A stretch of DNA of 64,000 bases. Source: Blastococcus capsensis. Lineage in GTDB: Bacteria > Actinomycetota > Actinomycetes > Mycobacteriales > Geodermatophilaceae. The stretch spans positions 17,807-81,806 of the forward strand of contig NZ_JASNNW010000005.1 of assembly GCF_030165005.1 (NCBI RefSeq). The letters are read 5' to 3'. Under the pieces are notes generated by a model that made no database searches, was not told the DNA's origin, and saw nothing but the letters and a program-made list of their open reading frames with translations. Position 1 is the first letter of the stretch; each line of letters opens with the position of its first letter. A program made the translations under genes and the position numbers. Shown here piece after piece: positions 9,362-17,686 of the stretch.

Positions 9362-9643
9362 GGGGCAACGCTGGGCTTCCGGCCCGAGTCGGTCGAGTTC
9401 GCCGGCGCAGGGCGGGCATCCCGGTCGAGGTGCTGATCGTGGAGGAGCTCGGCTCCGACGCTCCGCCTACGGCGGCTGGCCACCGGGGCGGTGCCCGGCA
9501 CGGAGCAGGATCAGCTGGTCCTGCGGGCCGATGCGCGCCGGCCCCCGTCGAAGGGCGAGGTCGTGCACGTGACGGTCCGGCCGGGCGAAGTGCACGTCTT
9601 CTCCCCGAGGACCGGCCTTCGCGTGTCGCCGATCGAGGGTTGA
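9362..9643 (+). pseudogene. Frameshifted C-terminal remnant of a UgpC/MsmK-type sugar ABC ATPase
   Basis: Pieces of the TOBE domain of a sugar-importer ATPase are readable in three frames in succession. TLGFRPESVEFAGAG comes first, then GIPVEVLIVEELGSDA, and finally QLVLRADARRPPSKGEVV and VRPGEVHVFSPRTGLRV ending at TGA 9641-9643. At least two frameshifts separate the pieces. The nucleotide-binding domain (Walker A, signature, Walker B) is absent. The gene is therefore dead. Intact ATPases of this type couple to permeases such as the one whose tail lies at 9190-9336. Confidence 0.7.
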
Positions 9644-9683
9644 GGCGCGGGCCCGCCGCCGGGCGGCGGGCCCGTCCTGCGCC

Positions 9684-9689
9684 TACAGT
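9684..9689 (+). promoter_or_regulatory. -10 box TACAGT of a leaderless gene
   Basis: TACAGT ends 7 bases before the GTG at 9697, with no Shine-Dalgarno sequence between. This is the same spacing as in front of hisH and hisA. Confidence 0.45.
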
Positions 9690-9696
9690 CCTCCGG

Positions 9697-10284
9697 GTGA
9701 TCATGGGTGCCGCCCTGCTGGTGCTCCTCGGCCTGGGGATGTTCGTCGCCGGCCTCCTGACCGGTGTCACCGCCTGGTACTGGGCCTGCGTGGGCGCCTG
9801 CGCCGCCGCGGCGGTGCTCATCCTCCTGGCCCGCCGATCGATGAGCCGTGCGCCGGCACGCGCGCCCGCCGGTGTCATGCCTGCGGACGCCGCCGGATCG
9901 GCCATCGCGCCCTCCGGGTCGGCCGCGGCGACCTCCGGGACGGCGCCGTCGGACGGTCGGGCCGGGACGACGGCGAACGGCGCGTCAGCTGCCTCGGCCG
10001 TCGGTGCACCCGATCCGGCGGCCCGGCCCGACGAGCCGGACGACCCGCCCGTGGAGGAGGTCGAGGTCACCGACCTGCTGCTGATCGTCGACCTCACCGA
10101 TGAAGTGCTCGTCGTCGACGAGCAGCCGCGGTACCACGTCGCCGACTGCAGGTGGCTGCAGGGGCGCAGCACCATCCCGCTGCCGCTGGACGAGGCCCGG
10201 ACCGACGGGTTCACCCCCTGCGGGGTGTGCCGGCCGGACCGCACCCTCGCCGCGCGTGCGCGAGCCCGGCGCCCGAGGAACTGA
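9697..10284 (+). CDS. Membrane protein with C-terminal Cys/His cluster
   Basis: A 195-residue protein of unknown function. Two closely spaced hydrophobic segments (about residues 3-25 and 28-48) are followed by an Ala/Ser/Pro/Gly-rich low-complexity region (about 55-125). A compact C-terminal domain carries YHVADCRWL and GFTPCGVCRP. The H-x3-C...C-x2-C pattern resembles the zinc-binding Ada-type fold and may bind a metal. The start is the GTG at 9697, 7 bases after TACAGT, implying a leaderless mRNA; ATG 9703 is an alternative. It converges with ileS. Confidence 0.7.
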   Translation: MIMGAALLVLLGLGMFVAGLLTGVTAWYWACVGACAAAAVLILLARRSMSRAPARAPAGVMPADAAGSAIAPSGSAAATSGTAPSDGRAGTTANGASAASAVGAPDPAARPDEPDDPPVEEVEVTDLLLIVDLTDEVLVVDEQPRYHVADCRWLQGRSTIPLPLDEARTDGFTPCGVCRPDRTLAARARARRPRN

Positions 10285-10298
10285 CCGAGGCCCCCCTT

Positions 10299-10316
10299 CT
10301 CCAGCCGGCGCTGGGG
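10299..10316. terminator. Short hairpin between convergent genes
   Basis: CTCCAGC and GCTGGGG form a 7-bp stem (one G-T pair) with a 4-nt loop between the stop at 10284 and the ileS stop at 10318. It may serve both strands. It is weak and has no T-run. Confidence 0.35.
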
Positions 10317-10317
10317 C

Positions 10318-13300
10318 TCAGCGGGCGCGGGCGATCCAGAACCGGGAGCCTCCGGGGCCCTCGACGCCCTCGCCGGTGCCCGCGGTGCCGGCGTGCACCG
10401 TGCTGGCGAGGACCTCGCCGGCCCACTGCCCGGCGTGCTCGGTGAGCGCCTGCGCCATGGCGCCGTCGGCGGTCCACGACAACTCGATCCGGTCACTCAC
10501 CTCCAGGCCGCTGTTCTTGCGGGCCTCCTGGACCAGGCGCACGGCCTCGCGCACCAGGCCGGCCCGCTCCAGCTCCGGCGTGAGCGTCAGGTCCAGCGCC
10601 ACGGTGAGGCCGCCGGCGCTGGCCACGGTCCAGCCCTCCCGAGGCGTTTCCGTGACGATCAGGTCGCCGTCGGCCAGCGGCACCGGCGTGCCGTCGACCT
10701 CGACGGCGGCGGTGCCGGCCCGGTAGGCGGAGACCAGTGTGGGCGCGTCGGCGGCGGCGACGGCCTTCGCCACCGCCTGCACCTGCTTGCCCAGCCGTCG
10801 GCCGACCGCGCGGAAGTCGACCTTGAGGCTGACGTCGACCAGGTCGCCGCCCACGGCCGCGAGCTCCAGGACCTCGGCCACGTTGAGTTCGTCGGCCACC
10901 TCGGCGACGAGATCGCGGGGGAGCGTCGACCAGTTCGGCGCGGCGACCACGGACCGGGCCAGCGGCTGACGGGTCCGGACCTTGGCGGAGGTGCGGGCCG
11001 AGCGGCCCAGCTCCACCAGCCGGCGCACCAGCGCCATCTGCTCGACCAGCTGGTCGTCGAGTGCCGACTCGTCGACCCGCGGCCACGAGGCCAGGTGCAC
11101 CGAGTCCACCGCCGGGTCGGCCAGGCCGGGGACGACCGCGCGTGCCCAGACCTCGTCGGTGACGAAAGGCGTGAAGGGCGCCATCAGCCGGGTCAGCCCG
11201 TCGAGCACCTCGTGCAGCGTGCCCAGCGCCGACGGGTCGCCGTCCCAGAACCGGCGGCGGGACCGCCGCACGTACCAGTTGGACAGGTCGTCGACGAACT
11301 GCGCGAGCAGCCGGCCGGCGCCCTGGGTGTCGAACCGCTCCAGCGCAGCGGTGACGTCGCGCGTGACCGCGGCGAGCCCGGCCAGGGCCCACCGGTCCAG
11401 CAGGGGCCGCTCGTCGTGCGCGGGCGCCGGTGCCGTGGCCGGGTCCCAGCCGTTGGTCTCGGCGTAGAGGGTGAAGAAGCTGGCGGTGTTCCAGTAGGTG
11501 AGGAGTACCTTCCGCACGACCTCGGACAGCGTCTCGTGACCCACCCGGCGGGCCGACCACGGCGACCCGCCGGCGAGCATGAACCAGCGGACGGCGTCCG
11601 CGCCGTGCCGGTCCATCAGCGGGATCGGCTCGAGGATGTTGCCCAGGTGCTTGCTCATCTTCCGGCCGTCCTCGGCCAGGATGTGCCCCAGGCACAGCAC
11701 GTTCTCGTAGGAGCTCTTCTCGAACACCAGCGTGCCCACGGCCATCAGGGTGTAGAACCAGCCGCGGGTCTGGTCGATCGCCTCGGCGATGAACTGCGCC
11801 GGGTAGGCCGCCTCGAACTGCTCCTGGTTGCGGTGCGGCGCCCCCCACTGGGCGAAGGGCATCGAGCCGGAGTCGTACCAGGCGTCGATGACCTGCCGGA
11901 CCCGCCGGTAGGTGCCGTCCTCACCGGGCACCGTGAAGGTGACGTCGTCGATGTAGGGCCGGTGCGGGTCGAGATCGGACAGATCGGTGCCTGCGAGCTC
12001 GGACAGCTCGGCCAGCGAGCCGACCGCGATGATCCGGCTCGGGTCGGCGCCGTTGCGCCAGATCGGCAGGGGAGTACCCCAGTACCGGTCCCGCGACAGC
12101 GCCCAGTCGACGTTGTTGTGCAGCCAGTCGCCGTAGCGGCCGGTCTTGATGCTCTCCGGGTGCCAGTTGGTCTTCTCGTTCTCGGCCAGCAGCTGGTCCT
12201 TGATGGCGCTGGTCCGGATGTACCAGGACGGCTGGGCGTAGTACATCAGCGGCGTGTGGCAGCGCCAGCAGTGCGGGTAGCTGTGCTCGTACCGGATCTC
12301 GCGGAAGAGCACCCCGCGGGCTTTCAGGTCCTCGACCAGCGCGGGGTCCGCCGCCTTGAAGAAGTGCCCTCCCACCAGCGGGATCTCGGCCAGGAAGTGG
12401 CCCGTGCCGTCGATCGGGTTCACCACGGGCAGGCCGTAGCCGCGGCAGACGGCGAGGTCGTCGGCGCCGAAGGCGGGGGACTGGTGCACCAGTCCGGTGC
12501 CGTCGTCGGTGGTGACGTAGTCGGCCAGTACGACGAAGTGGGCGTCGCCCTCCGGGAAGTCGACCAGCTCGAACGGCCGCCGGTAGTGGGTGCGCTCCCA
12601 GTCGCGCCCGGGCGCCCGGCCGAGCACGTCGGCGTCCTCACCCAGGACGGCGGCCAGCAGCGGCTCGGCCACGACCACCGGGACGTCGTCGGAGCCGGCG
12701 GCGCGGGCGACGACGTAGCTGACGTCGGGGTGCACGGCGACGGCGGTGTTGCTGGGCACGGTCCACGGGGTCGTCGTCCAGACCAGCAGGTCTGCCTTCC
12801 CGGCCCACTCGCCGTCGAGGATCGGCAGCCGCACGTACACCGAGGGGTCGGTGATCGTCTCGTAGCCCTGGGCGACCTCGTGGTCGGAGAGCCCCGTGCC
12901 GCAGCGCGGACAGTAGGGCGCGACCCGGTGGTCCTCGACCAGCAGCCCCTTCTCGAAGACCTGCTTGAGCGACCACCAGACGCTCTCGATGTAGGCGGGG
13001 TCCATCGTCCAGTAGGCGGTGGACATGTCGACCCAGTAGCCCATCCGGTGGGTGAGCTCGGTGAACGCGTCGACGTGCCGCTCCACCGACGCCCGGCACC
13101 GCGCGTTGAACTCGGCGATGCCGAACCGCTCGATGTCGGGCTTGCCGGCGAAGCCGAGTTCCTGCTCCACCGCGATCTCCACGGGCAGGCCGTGGCAGTC
13201 CCAGCCGGCCCGCCGCGGTACGGAGAACCCTTGCATGGTCTTGAACCGGGGGAAGACGTCCTTGAACGCCCGCGCCTCGATGTGGTGGGTGCCCGGCCGG

Positions 13301-13491
13301 CCGTTGGCGGTGGGCGGCCCCTCGTAGAAGGTCCACTGCGGGCGGCCGGCGGACTCCTGCAGCGACCGGTCGAAGACCTTGTCGGCCGCCCACCGTTCCA
13401 GGATGCGGTGCTCCAGGGCGGGCAGGTCGACCTGCGGGGGCAGCGCCCGGAAGGGGCTCTGGTGATCGGGCTGTGCGGCGGGGCTGCTCAC
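10318..13491 (-). CDS. ileS: IleS, isoleucyl-tRNA synthetase
   Basis: Charges tRNA-Ile, with an editing domain against valine. About 1,057 residues, the size of the long (eukaryotic-like) type found in many actinobacteria. The class I motif HIGH appears as GTHH in GPPTANGRPGTHH, and the KMSKS loop as KMSKH in GRKMSKHLGN. The CP1 editing domain and a C-terminal anticodon region follow. The start is uncertain: GTG at 13491 is preceded at 7 bases by GATGAT, the leaderless spacing seen elsewhere here, while ATG codons at 13500 and 13503 are alternatives. No T-box-like leader was recognised upstream. Confidence 0.95.
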   Translation of the reverse strand: MSSPAAQPDHQSPFRALPPQVDLPALEHRILERWAADKVFDRSLQESAGRPQWTFYEGPPTANGRPGTHHIEARAFKDVFPRFKTMQGFSVPRRAGWDCHGLPVEIAVEQELGFAGKPDIERFGIAEFNARCRASVERHVDAFTELTHRMGYWVDMSTAYWTMDPAYIESVWWSLKQVFEKGLLVEDHRVAPYCPRCGTGLSDHEVAQGYETITDPSVYVRLPILDGEWAGKADLLVWTTTPWTVPSNTAVAVHPDVSYVVARAAGSDDVPVVVAEPLLAAVLGEDADVLGRAPGRDWERTHYRRPFELVDFPEGDAHFVVLADYVTTDDGTGLVHQSPAFGADDLAVCRGYGLPVVNPIDGTGHFLAEIPLVGGHFFKAADPALVEDLKARGVLFREIRYEHSYPHCWRCHTPLMYYAQPSWYIRTSAIKDQLLAENEKTNWHPESIKTGRYGDWLHNNVDWALSRDRYWGTPLPIWRNGADPSRIIAVGSLAELSELAGTDLSDLDPHRPYIDDVTFTVPGEDGTYRRVRQVIDAWYDSGSMPFAQWGAPHRNQEQFEAAYPAQFIAEAIDQTRGWFYTLMAVGTLVFEKSSYENVLCLGHILAEDGRKMSKHLGNILEPIPLMDRHGADAVRWFMLAGGSPWSARRVGHETLSEVVRKVLLTYWNTASFFTLYAETNGWDPATAPAPAHDERPLLDRWALAGLAAVTRDVTAALERFDTQGAGRLLAQFVDDLSNWYVRRSRRRFWDGDPSALGTLHEVLDGLTRLMAPFTPFVTDEVWARAVVPGLADPAVDSVHLASWPRVDESALDDQLVEQMALVRRLVELGRSARTSAKVRTRQPLARSVVAAPNWSTLPRDLVAEVADELNVAEVLELAAVGGDLVDVSLKVDFRAVGRRLGKQVQAVAKAVAAADAPTLVSAYRAGTAAVEVDGTPVPLADGDLIVTETPREGWTVASAGGLTVALDLTLTPELERAGLVREAVRLVQEARKNSGLEVSDRIELSWTADGAMAQALTEHAGQWAGEVLASTVHAGTAGTGEGVEGPGGSRFWIARAR

Positions 13492-13676
13492 GCCTTCCAT
13501 CATCCCAGTCGTCGCGAACCAGGATTTCCCCCGGATCCCTGGCCCGGTCCCCAGCGAGTCGGGTGCCCAGCGCCACCACGACTGGCACGGCTGGGGGAGC
13601 GACGATCCTCCGCCCCCCGAGTGTTTCCGTTCGGACTCGGTCGCCGGGGTGGATTCGGCCGTGGAAAAGTCATGCC

Positions 13677-14483
13677 ATGGGCACCCCGACACCGGACGAC
13701 GTCTTCATCGCGCCGCACCTCGAGTCCTCCGCGCTCCTGGTGATCGACACCCAGGTCGACTTCCTGGACGGAGGTGCCAGCCCGATCGCGGGCACGACGG
13801 ATCGGCTGCCCCAGATGACCCGCCTGGTTGCGGCGTACCGGTCGGCCCGTCGACCGATCGTGCACGTGATCCGGCTGTATGAAGGAGATGACGTCGACCT
13901 GGTCCGCCGCACCACCATCCAAGGTGGAGCGCCGATCGTGCGGCCCGGGTCGGCCGGTGCTCGGATCGCTCCCTCTCTGCTGCCCGACCCCGACGTCGAG
14001 CTCGACGCCGCCGTCCTTCTCGCGGGCGGGCTGCAGGAGGTCGGGTCGAACGAGGTCGTGATGTGGAAGCCGCGGTGGAGTGCCTTCTACCGCACCCCCC
14101 TCGATGACCACCTCGGGAACCTCGGGATCGATACCGTCGTCCTGGCCGGCTGCAACTTTCCGAACTGCCCGCGCGCCACGATCTTCGACGCCAGCGAGCG
14201 CGACTACCGAGTCGTCGTGGCTCAGGACGCAACGTCCCAGGTCACGCCCGATCGGCTCTCCGATGCCCTGCAGCTCGGCGTGTGTGCCATGTCCACCGAG
14301 GCTGTGGTCGGTGAACTGGCCGCAACCCGTGGAGCGCCGGTTGCCGAGCTCCGGCCCGCTGGTGCTGGCCGGCGCGTCATCACATCCCAGGAGGAGGTCG
14401 CCGAACTAGCGGCAGCCGGCGTGCGGATCGACAAGCGTCAATTTCGGGCCGACCTCGACCAGGTGATCGACCAAGGACTGTGA
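13677..14483 (+). CDS. Isochorismatase-like cysteine hydrolase
   Basis: 268 residues of the isochorismatase/nicotinamidase superfamily, whose members cleave amide or vinyl-ether bonds with an Asp-Lys-Cys triad. The triad is visible: D24 in VIDTQVDFLDGG, K131 in MWKPRWSAFY and C159 in VLAGCNFPNCP. The rule-typical cis-peptide region is in place, as are the family DASERDYRV and MSTEAVVGEL segments. The substrate cannot be told from sequence. The ATG at 13677 is only 185 bases from the divergent ileS start, so both promoters lie in that gap. The gene stands alone and is followed by a hairpin. Confidence 0.87.
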   Translation: MGTPTPDDVFIAPHLESSALLVIDTQVDFLDGGASPIAGTTDRLPQMTRLVAAYRSARRPIVHVIRLYEGDDVDLVRRTTIQGGAPIVRPGSAGARIAPSLLPDPDVELDAAVLLAGGLQEVGSNEVVMWKPRWSAFYRTPLDDHLGNLGIDTVVLAGCNFPNCPRATIFDASERDYRVVVAQDATSQVTPDRLSDALQLGVCAMSTEAVVGELAATRGAPVAELRPAGAGRRVITSQEEVAELAAAGVRIDKRQFRADLDQVIDQGL

Positions 14484-14532
14484 CGTGAGATCCGGGCGGC
14501 TCGGCACCTCGGTCGCCGCCGCCGTCGGCGAA

Positions 14533-14558
14533 GGACGCGAGCCGCGAAGGCTCGGTCC
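14533..14558 (+). terminator. Hairpin after isochorismatase-like gene
   Basis: GGAC-CGAGCC pairs with GGCTCG-GTCC around the loop GCGAA, with one bulged G, 50 bases after the stop codon at 14483. It is a likely transcription end. Confidence 0.55.
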
Positions 14559-14650
14559 GCGCAGCTGACCATCGTCCCTGCCGGTCGCCGCTTCCCGCGC
14601 AGCTGACCATCGTCCCTGCCGGTCGCCGCGTCCCGCGTCCCGCGTCCCGC
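14557..14650 (+). repeat. 35-bp direct repeat plus 7-bp triplet repeats
   Basis: A 35-bp unit beginning CCGCGCAGCTGACCATCG occurs twice (14557-14591 and 14595-14629), identical and 38 bp apart. GTCCCGC follows three times (14630-14650). A shorter echo, CTGACCATCGAGG, appears at about 14678. The 245-bp gap holds no gene. Confidence 0.85.
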
Positions 14651-14728
14651 GCTCCGACGTGCCGCACCGACGCTGGCTGACCATCGAGGATCTGCCCTGC
14701 GGGAGACTGCTCCCATGAGGGGGCTCCG

Positions 14729-16240
14729 GTGAACACGACCGTCATCGTCGCCCTCGCCGTCGGGGCCCTCGTCGTCCTGCTGGCGGCGGTCGCGCTGCGG
14801 GTGGCCGACCGACTGGGCCTGCCGAGCCTGCTGCTGTACCTGGCGATCGGGGTGGTGCTCGGCGAGAGCGGTGTGGGCGTCGAGTTCGAGGACTACTCGC
14901 TCGCCCAGACCCTGGGCGTGGCCGCCCTGCTGGTCATCCTCGCCGAGGGTGGCCTGACCACCCGGTGGGCCGACGTCCGCAGGGCGGTGGGCCCGGGCCT
15001 GACGCTGGCCACGGTCGGCGTCGTCGTCAGCATCGGTGTCACCGCGGCCGTGACCGTCTGGCTGCTCGGCTGGTCGTGGGGCTTCGCCCTGCTGGTGGCC
15101 GCTGTCATCAGCTCGACCGACGCCGCCGCGGTCTTCGCGACGCTGCGCCGGCTGCCCCTGCCGCGCCGGGTGGCCGCGTCGCTGGAGAGCGAGAGCGGGC
15201 TCAACGACGCGCCGGTGATCCTGCTGGTCGTCGTGCTCTCCGACGTCCTCACCGGCGGGGTGACCGGGCCCTGGTGGCTCGTGCCGGTCGAGGTGGTCAC
15301 CCAGCTGGCCGGCGGGGCGGCGCTCGGGGTGGCCGTCGGGTTCGGCGGCGCGGAGCTGCTGCGGCGGGTCGCGCTCCCGCTGTCGGGCTTCTACCCGCTG
15401 GCCACCCTCGCGCTGTGCGTGCTGGCCTTCGCCGGGGCGTCCCTGGCGCACACCTCCGGCTTCGTCGCCGTGTACCTATGCGGTCTGGTGCTCGGCAACG
15501 CCACGCTCCCGCACCGCTCCGCCAGCATCGGCTTCGCCGAGGGCATGGCCTCGCTGGCCCAGATCGGGCTGTTCGTGATGCTGGGCCTGCTGGTCTCGCC
15601 CTCGCGGCTACCCGAGGCGGTCGGTCCGGCTTTGCTCGTGGGCGGCGCGCTGCTGCTGCTGGCGCGGCCGCTGGCGGTCGTGGCCAGCCTCGGCTGGTTC
15701 CGCTTCCCGCTGCGCCAGCAGGTGTTCATGTCCTGGGCCGGTCTGCGCGGCGCCGTCCCGATCGTCGTGGCCACGTTCCCGCTGACCGCCCAGGTGCCCG
15801 GCGCCACCGTCGTCTTCGACACCGTCTTCGTGCTGGTCGTGGTGTTCACCCTCGTGCAGGGCTGGTCGCTGCCCTGGGTCGCCCGCCGGCTGGGCATTGC
15901 CGCACCGGTGGCGCCCCGCGAGATCCAGGTGGAGGCGGCGCCGCTGGAGGAGCTGGATGCCGAGCTGATGCAGATGACCGTGCCGGCCGGCTCCCGGCTG
16001 CACGGCGTCTACCTGCCGGAGCTGCGGCTGCCCGAGGACGCCGCGGTGGTGCTCATCGTCCGGGACGGCCGGTCGTTCGTGCCCGACGAGACGACCCGGC
16101 TCATGCGCGGTGACCAGGCCCTGCTGGTGTCGGCGCGGGCCTCTCGCGAGGAGGCGGAGCGGCGGTTGCGGGCGGTGAGTCGCGCCGGTCGGCTGGCCAG
16201 CTGGCGGGGCGAGGCCGGTCGCCCGGACGACACCGACTGA
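14729..16240 (+). CDS. CPA1-type cation/proton antiporter with RCK_C-like tail
   Basis: 503-residue membrane protein of the NhaP/CvrA-type monovalent cation:proton antiporter family, exchanging K+ or Na+ for H+ across the inner membrane. There are about 12 hydrophobic segments over residues 1-390. The conserved transport-site region SSTDAAAVFATLRR is near residue 131, with ESESGLNDAPVI close behind. The last 110 residues (from about 395) are soluble and resemble a TrkA_C/RCK_C ligand-sensing domain (LPEDAAVVLIVRDG, LMRGDQALLVSA). The GTG at 14729 is the first codon of the membrane domain. Ion preference is not evident. Confidence 0.88.
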   Translation: MNTTVIVALAVGALVVLLAAVALRVADRLGLPSLLLYLAIGVVLGESGVGVEFEDYSLAQTLGVAALLVILAEGGLTTRWADVRRAVGPGLTLATVGVVVSIGVTAAVTVWLLGWSWGFALLVAAVISSTDAAAVFATLRRLPLPRRVAASLESESGLNDAPVILLVVVLSDVLTGGVTGPWWLVPVEVVTQLAGGAALGVAVGFGGAELLRRVALPLSGFYPLATLALCVLAFAGASLAHTSGFVAVYLCGLVLGNATLPHRSASIGFAEGMASLAQIGLFVMLGLLVSPSRLPEAVGPALLVGGALLLLARPLAVVASLGWFRFPLRQQVFMSWAGLRGAVPIVVATFPLTAQVPGATVVFDTVFVLVVVFTLVQGWSLPWVARRLGIAAPVAPREIQVEAAPLEELDAELMQMTVPAGSRLHGVYLPELRLPEDAAVVLIVRDGRSFVPDETTRLMRGDQALLVSARASREEAERRLRAVSRAGRLASWRGEAGRPDDTD

Positions 16241-16305
16241 AGTCAGCGGGCGCGGTGCCGCCATGGCATCGTGATCGCCGAGGAACCACCCCCGGAGCGC
16301 CCACC

Positions 16306-17535
16306 ATGCGGTACCTCTTCCGACCCCCGGCCACCGACGCGACCGGTCTCCTCGCTCTGCCCTGGCACCAGCCGCTGGAGGAGTGGGACGACGAGCACCT
16401 GCTCGACGTCCCGCAGCGGGGCATCTCCCGGCACGTCGTCCGGTTCGTCGCCGTCGAGGGCCGGGTCTACGCGCTGAAGGAGATCGCCGAGCCCCTGGCC
16501 CGGCACGAGTACGCGCTGCTGGCTCAGTTCGAGGCGGAGGGCCTGCCGGCGGTCTCCGTGCTCGGCATCTGCGTCGACCGCCCGGGTGACCAGCAGGCCA
16601 TCCTGGTGACCCGCTACCTCGAGTACTCGATGTCCTACCGCTGGCTGTTCTCGGGGCCGCAGGGTGAGCGCTCGGCCGAGCAGCTGCTCGACACGATGGT
16701 CGTCCTCCTGGTGCGGCTGCACCTGGCCGGCATCTTCTGGGGCGACTGCTCGCTGTCCAACACCCTGTTCCGGCTGGACGCGGGCACCTTCGCCGCCTAC
16801 CTGGTCGACGCCGAGACCGTCGAGCGCTACCCGAGCCTGACCCGGGGCCAGCGGGCGTACGACGTCGACCTCGCCCGCGAACGGGTCGGCGCCGAGCTGC
16901 TGGACCTGCAGTACGGCGGTCTGCTCCCGCCCGGGATCGACCCCCTCGAGGTGGCGGAGGGCCTCCCGCGGCGCTATGAGTCGCTGTGGGAGGAGGTGAT
17001 CCGTGAGGAGGTCTTCCGCACCGACGAGCAGCGCTACCGGGTCGCCGAGCGCCTGCAGCGGCTCAACGAGCTGGGCTTCGACGTCGGCGAGGTCGAGCTG
17101 ATCACCGCCGAGGACGGCACCCGGCTGCGCGTCGACACCCGGGTCGCCGAGCCCGGGCACAACCGTCGGGAGCTGTTCCGCCTCACCGGTCTGGAGGTGC
17201 AGGAGCGCCAGGCGCAGCGGCTGCTCAACGACGTCCGCGCGTTCCGCGCCTATCTGGAGCAGAAGACCGGCCGGCCGGTGCCCGAGAGCACCGCCGGCCA
17301 CCAGTGGCTGGCCGAGGTCTACCAGCCGGTCGTCGACGCGATACCGCCGGAGCTCGCCGGGCGCCTCGCGCCCGCGGAGGTCTTCCACGAGGTGCTCGAG
17401 CACCGCTGGTTCCTCTCCGAACGGGCCGGCCGGGACGTCGGGACGACGAAGGCGGCACGGTCCTACTTCGTCACGGAGCTCCCCAAGACACCGCAGGAGC
17501 TCACGACCCCGTCGGTCATCGCCGGGCGGAAGTAG
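16306..17535 (+). CDS. DUF4032 protein with kinase-like N-terminal domain
   Basis: 409 residues. The N-terminal 180 residues look like a small protein-kinase/LPS-kinase fold. K58 in YALKEI could bind ATP, with E68 in the next helix. WGDCSLSN (residues 145-152) resembles the catalytic HGDxxxxN loop with Trp for His, and LVDAETVE (D168) stands for the DFG metal site. The C-terminal half is the actinobacterial DUF4032 region (ELFRLTGLEVQERQAQRLLNDV and later). The substrate is unknown. The ATG at 16306 was chosen because upstream codons lack family character. It lies alone between the antiporter and the sugar transporter. Confidence 0.75.
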   Translation: MRYLFRPPATDATGLLALPWHQPLEEWDDEHLLDVPQRGISRHVVRFVAVEGRVYALKEIAEPLARHEYALLAQFEAEGLPAVSVLGICVDRPGDQQAILVTRYLEYSMSYRWLFSGPQGERSAEQLLDTMVVLLVRLHLAGIFWGDCSLSNTLFRLDAGTFAAYLVDAETVERYPSLTRGQRAYDVDLARERVGAELLDLQYGGLLPPGIDPLEVAEGLPRRYESLWEEVIREEVFRTDEQRYRVAERLQRLNELGFDVGEVELITAEDGTRLRVDTRVAEPGHNRRELFRLTGLEVQERQAQRLLNDVRAFRAYLEQKTGRPVPESTAGHQWLAEVYQPVVDAIPPELAGRLAPAEVFHEVLEHRWFLSERAGRDVGTTKAARSYFVTELPKTPQELTTPSVIAGRK

Positions 17536-17607
17536 CGGCCGACCGTGCGGGGCATCGGCGTGTCGGTCTCGGTGCGGTCGCGTTTCCGTACCGGGCACCG
17601 CTTTGAA

Positions 17608-17636
17608 TTGACACCCTCTGTGTGCTGGATCACGCT
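17608..17636 (+). promoter_or_regulatory. Putative promoter of the trehalose importer operon
   Basis: A perfect -35 box TTGACA (17608-17613) is followed after 17 bp by CACGCT (17631-17636), which fits the loose actinobacterial -10 pattern NANNNT. It lies about 50 bases before the lpqY-like gene. No LacI-type operator is visible nearby. Confidence 0.45.
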
Positions 17637-17686
17637 CCTAGTACTGCGTTGATCACCAACGGGACGCGCCAACGGAGGCGATGACT

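Noticed and set aside
9430..9696. Upstream extension of the membrane protein gene at 9697
   Set aside because: The frame is open but runs through the decayed ABC ATPase remnant in the wrong phase; a leaderless promoter marks 9697 as the start.
12170..12200. Possible inverse copy of element A (GGTCCTT string)
   Set aside because: It lies in normal ileS coding sequence and lacks the paired stems and the conserved loop.
13504..13676. T-box riboswitch upstream of ileS
   Set aside because: I looked for the conserved T-box/antiterminator sequence (GGTGGNACCGCG type) on the minus strand and found none.
10393..13743. Long plus-strand open frame opposite ileS
   Set aside because: Its composition (Val/Arg/Gly/His-rich, no domain) is the usual antisense shadow of a GC-rich gene.
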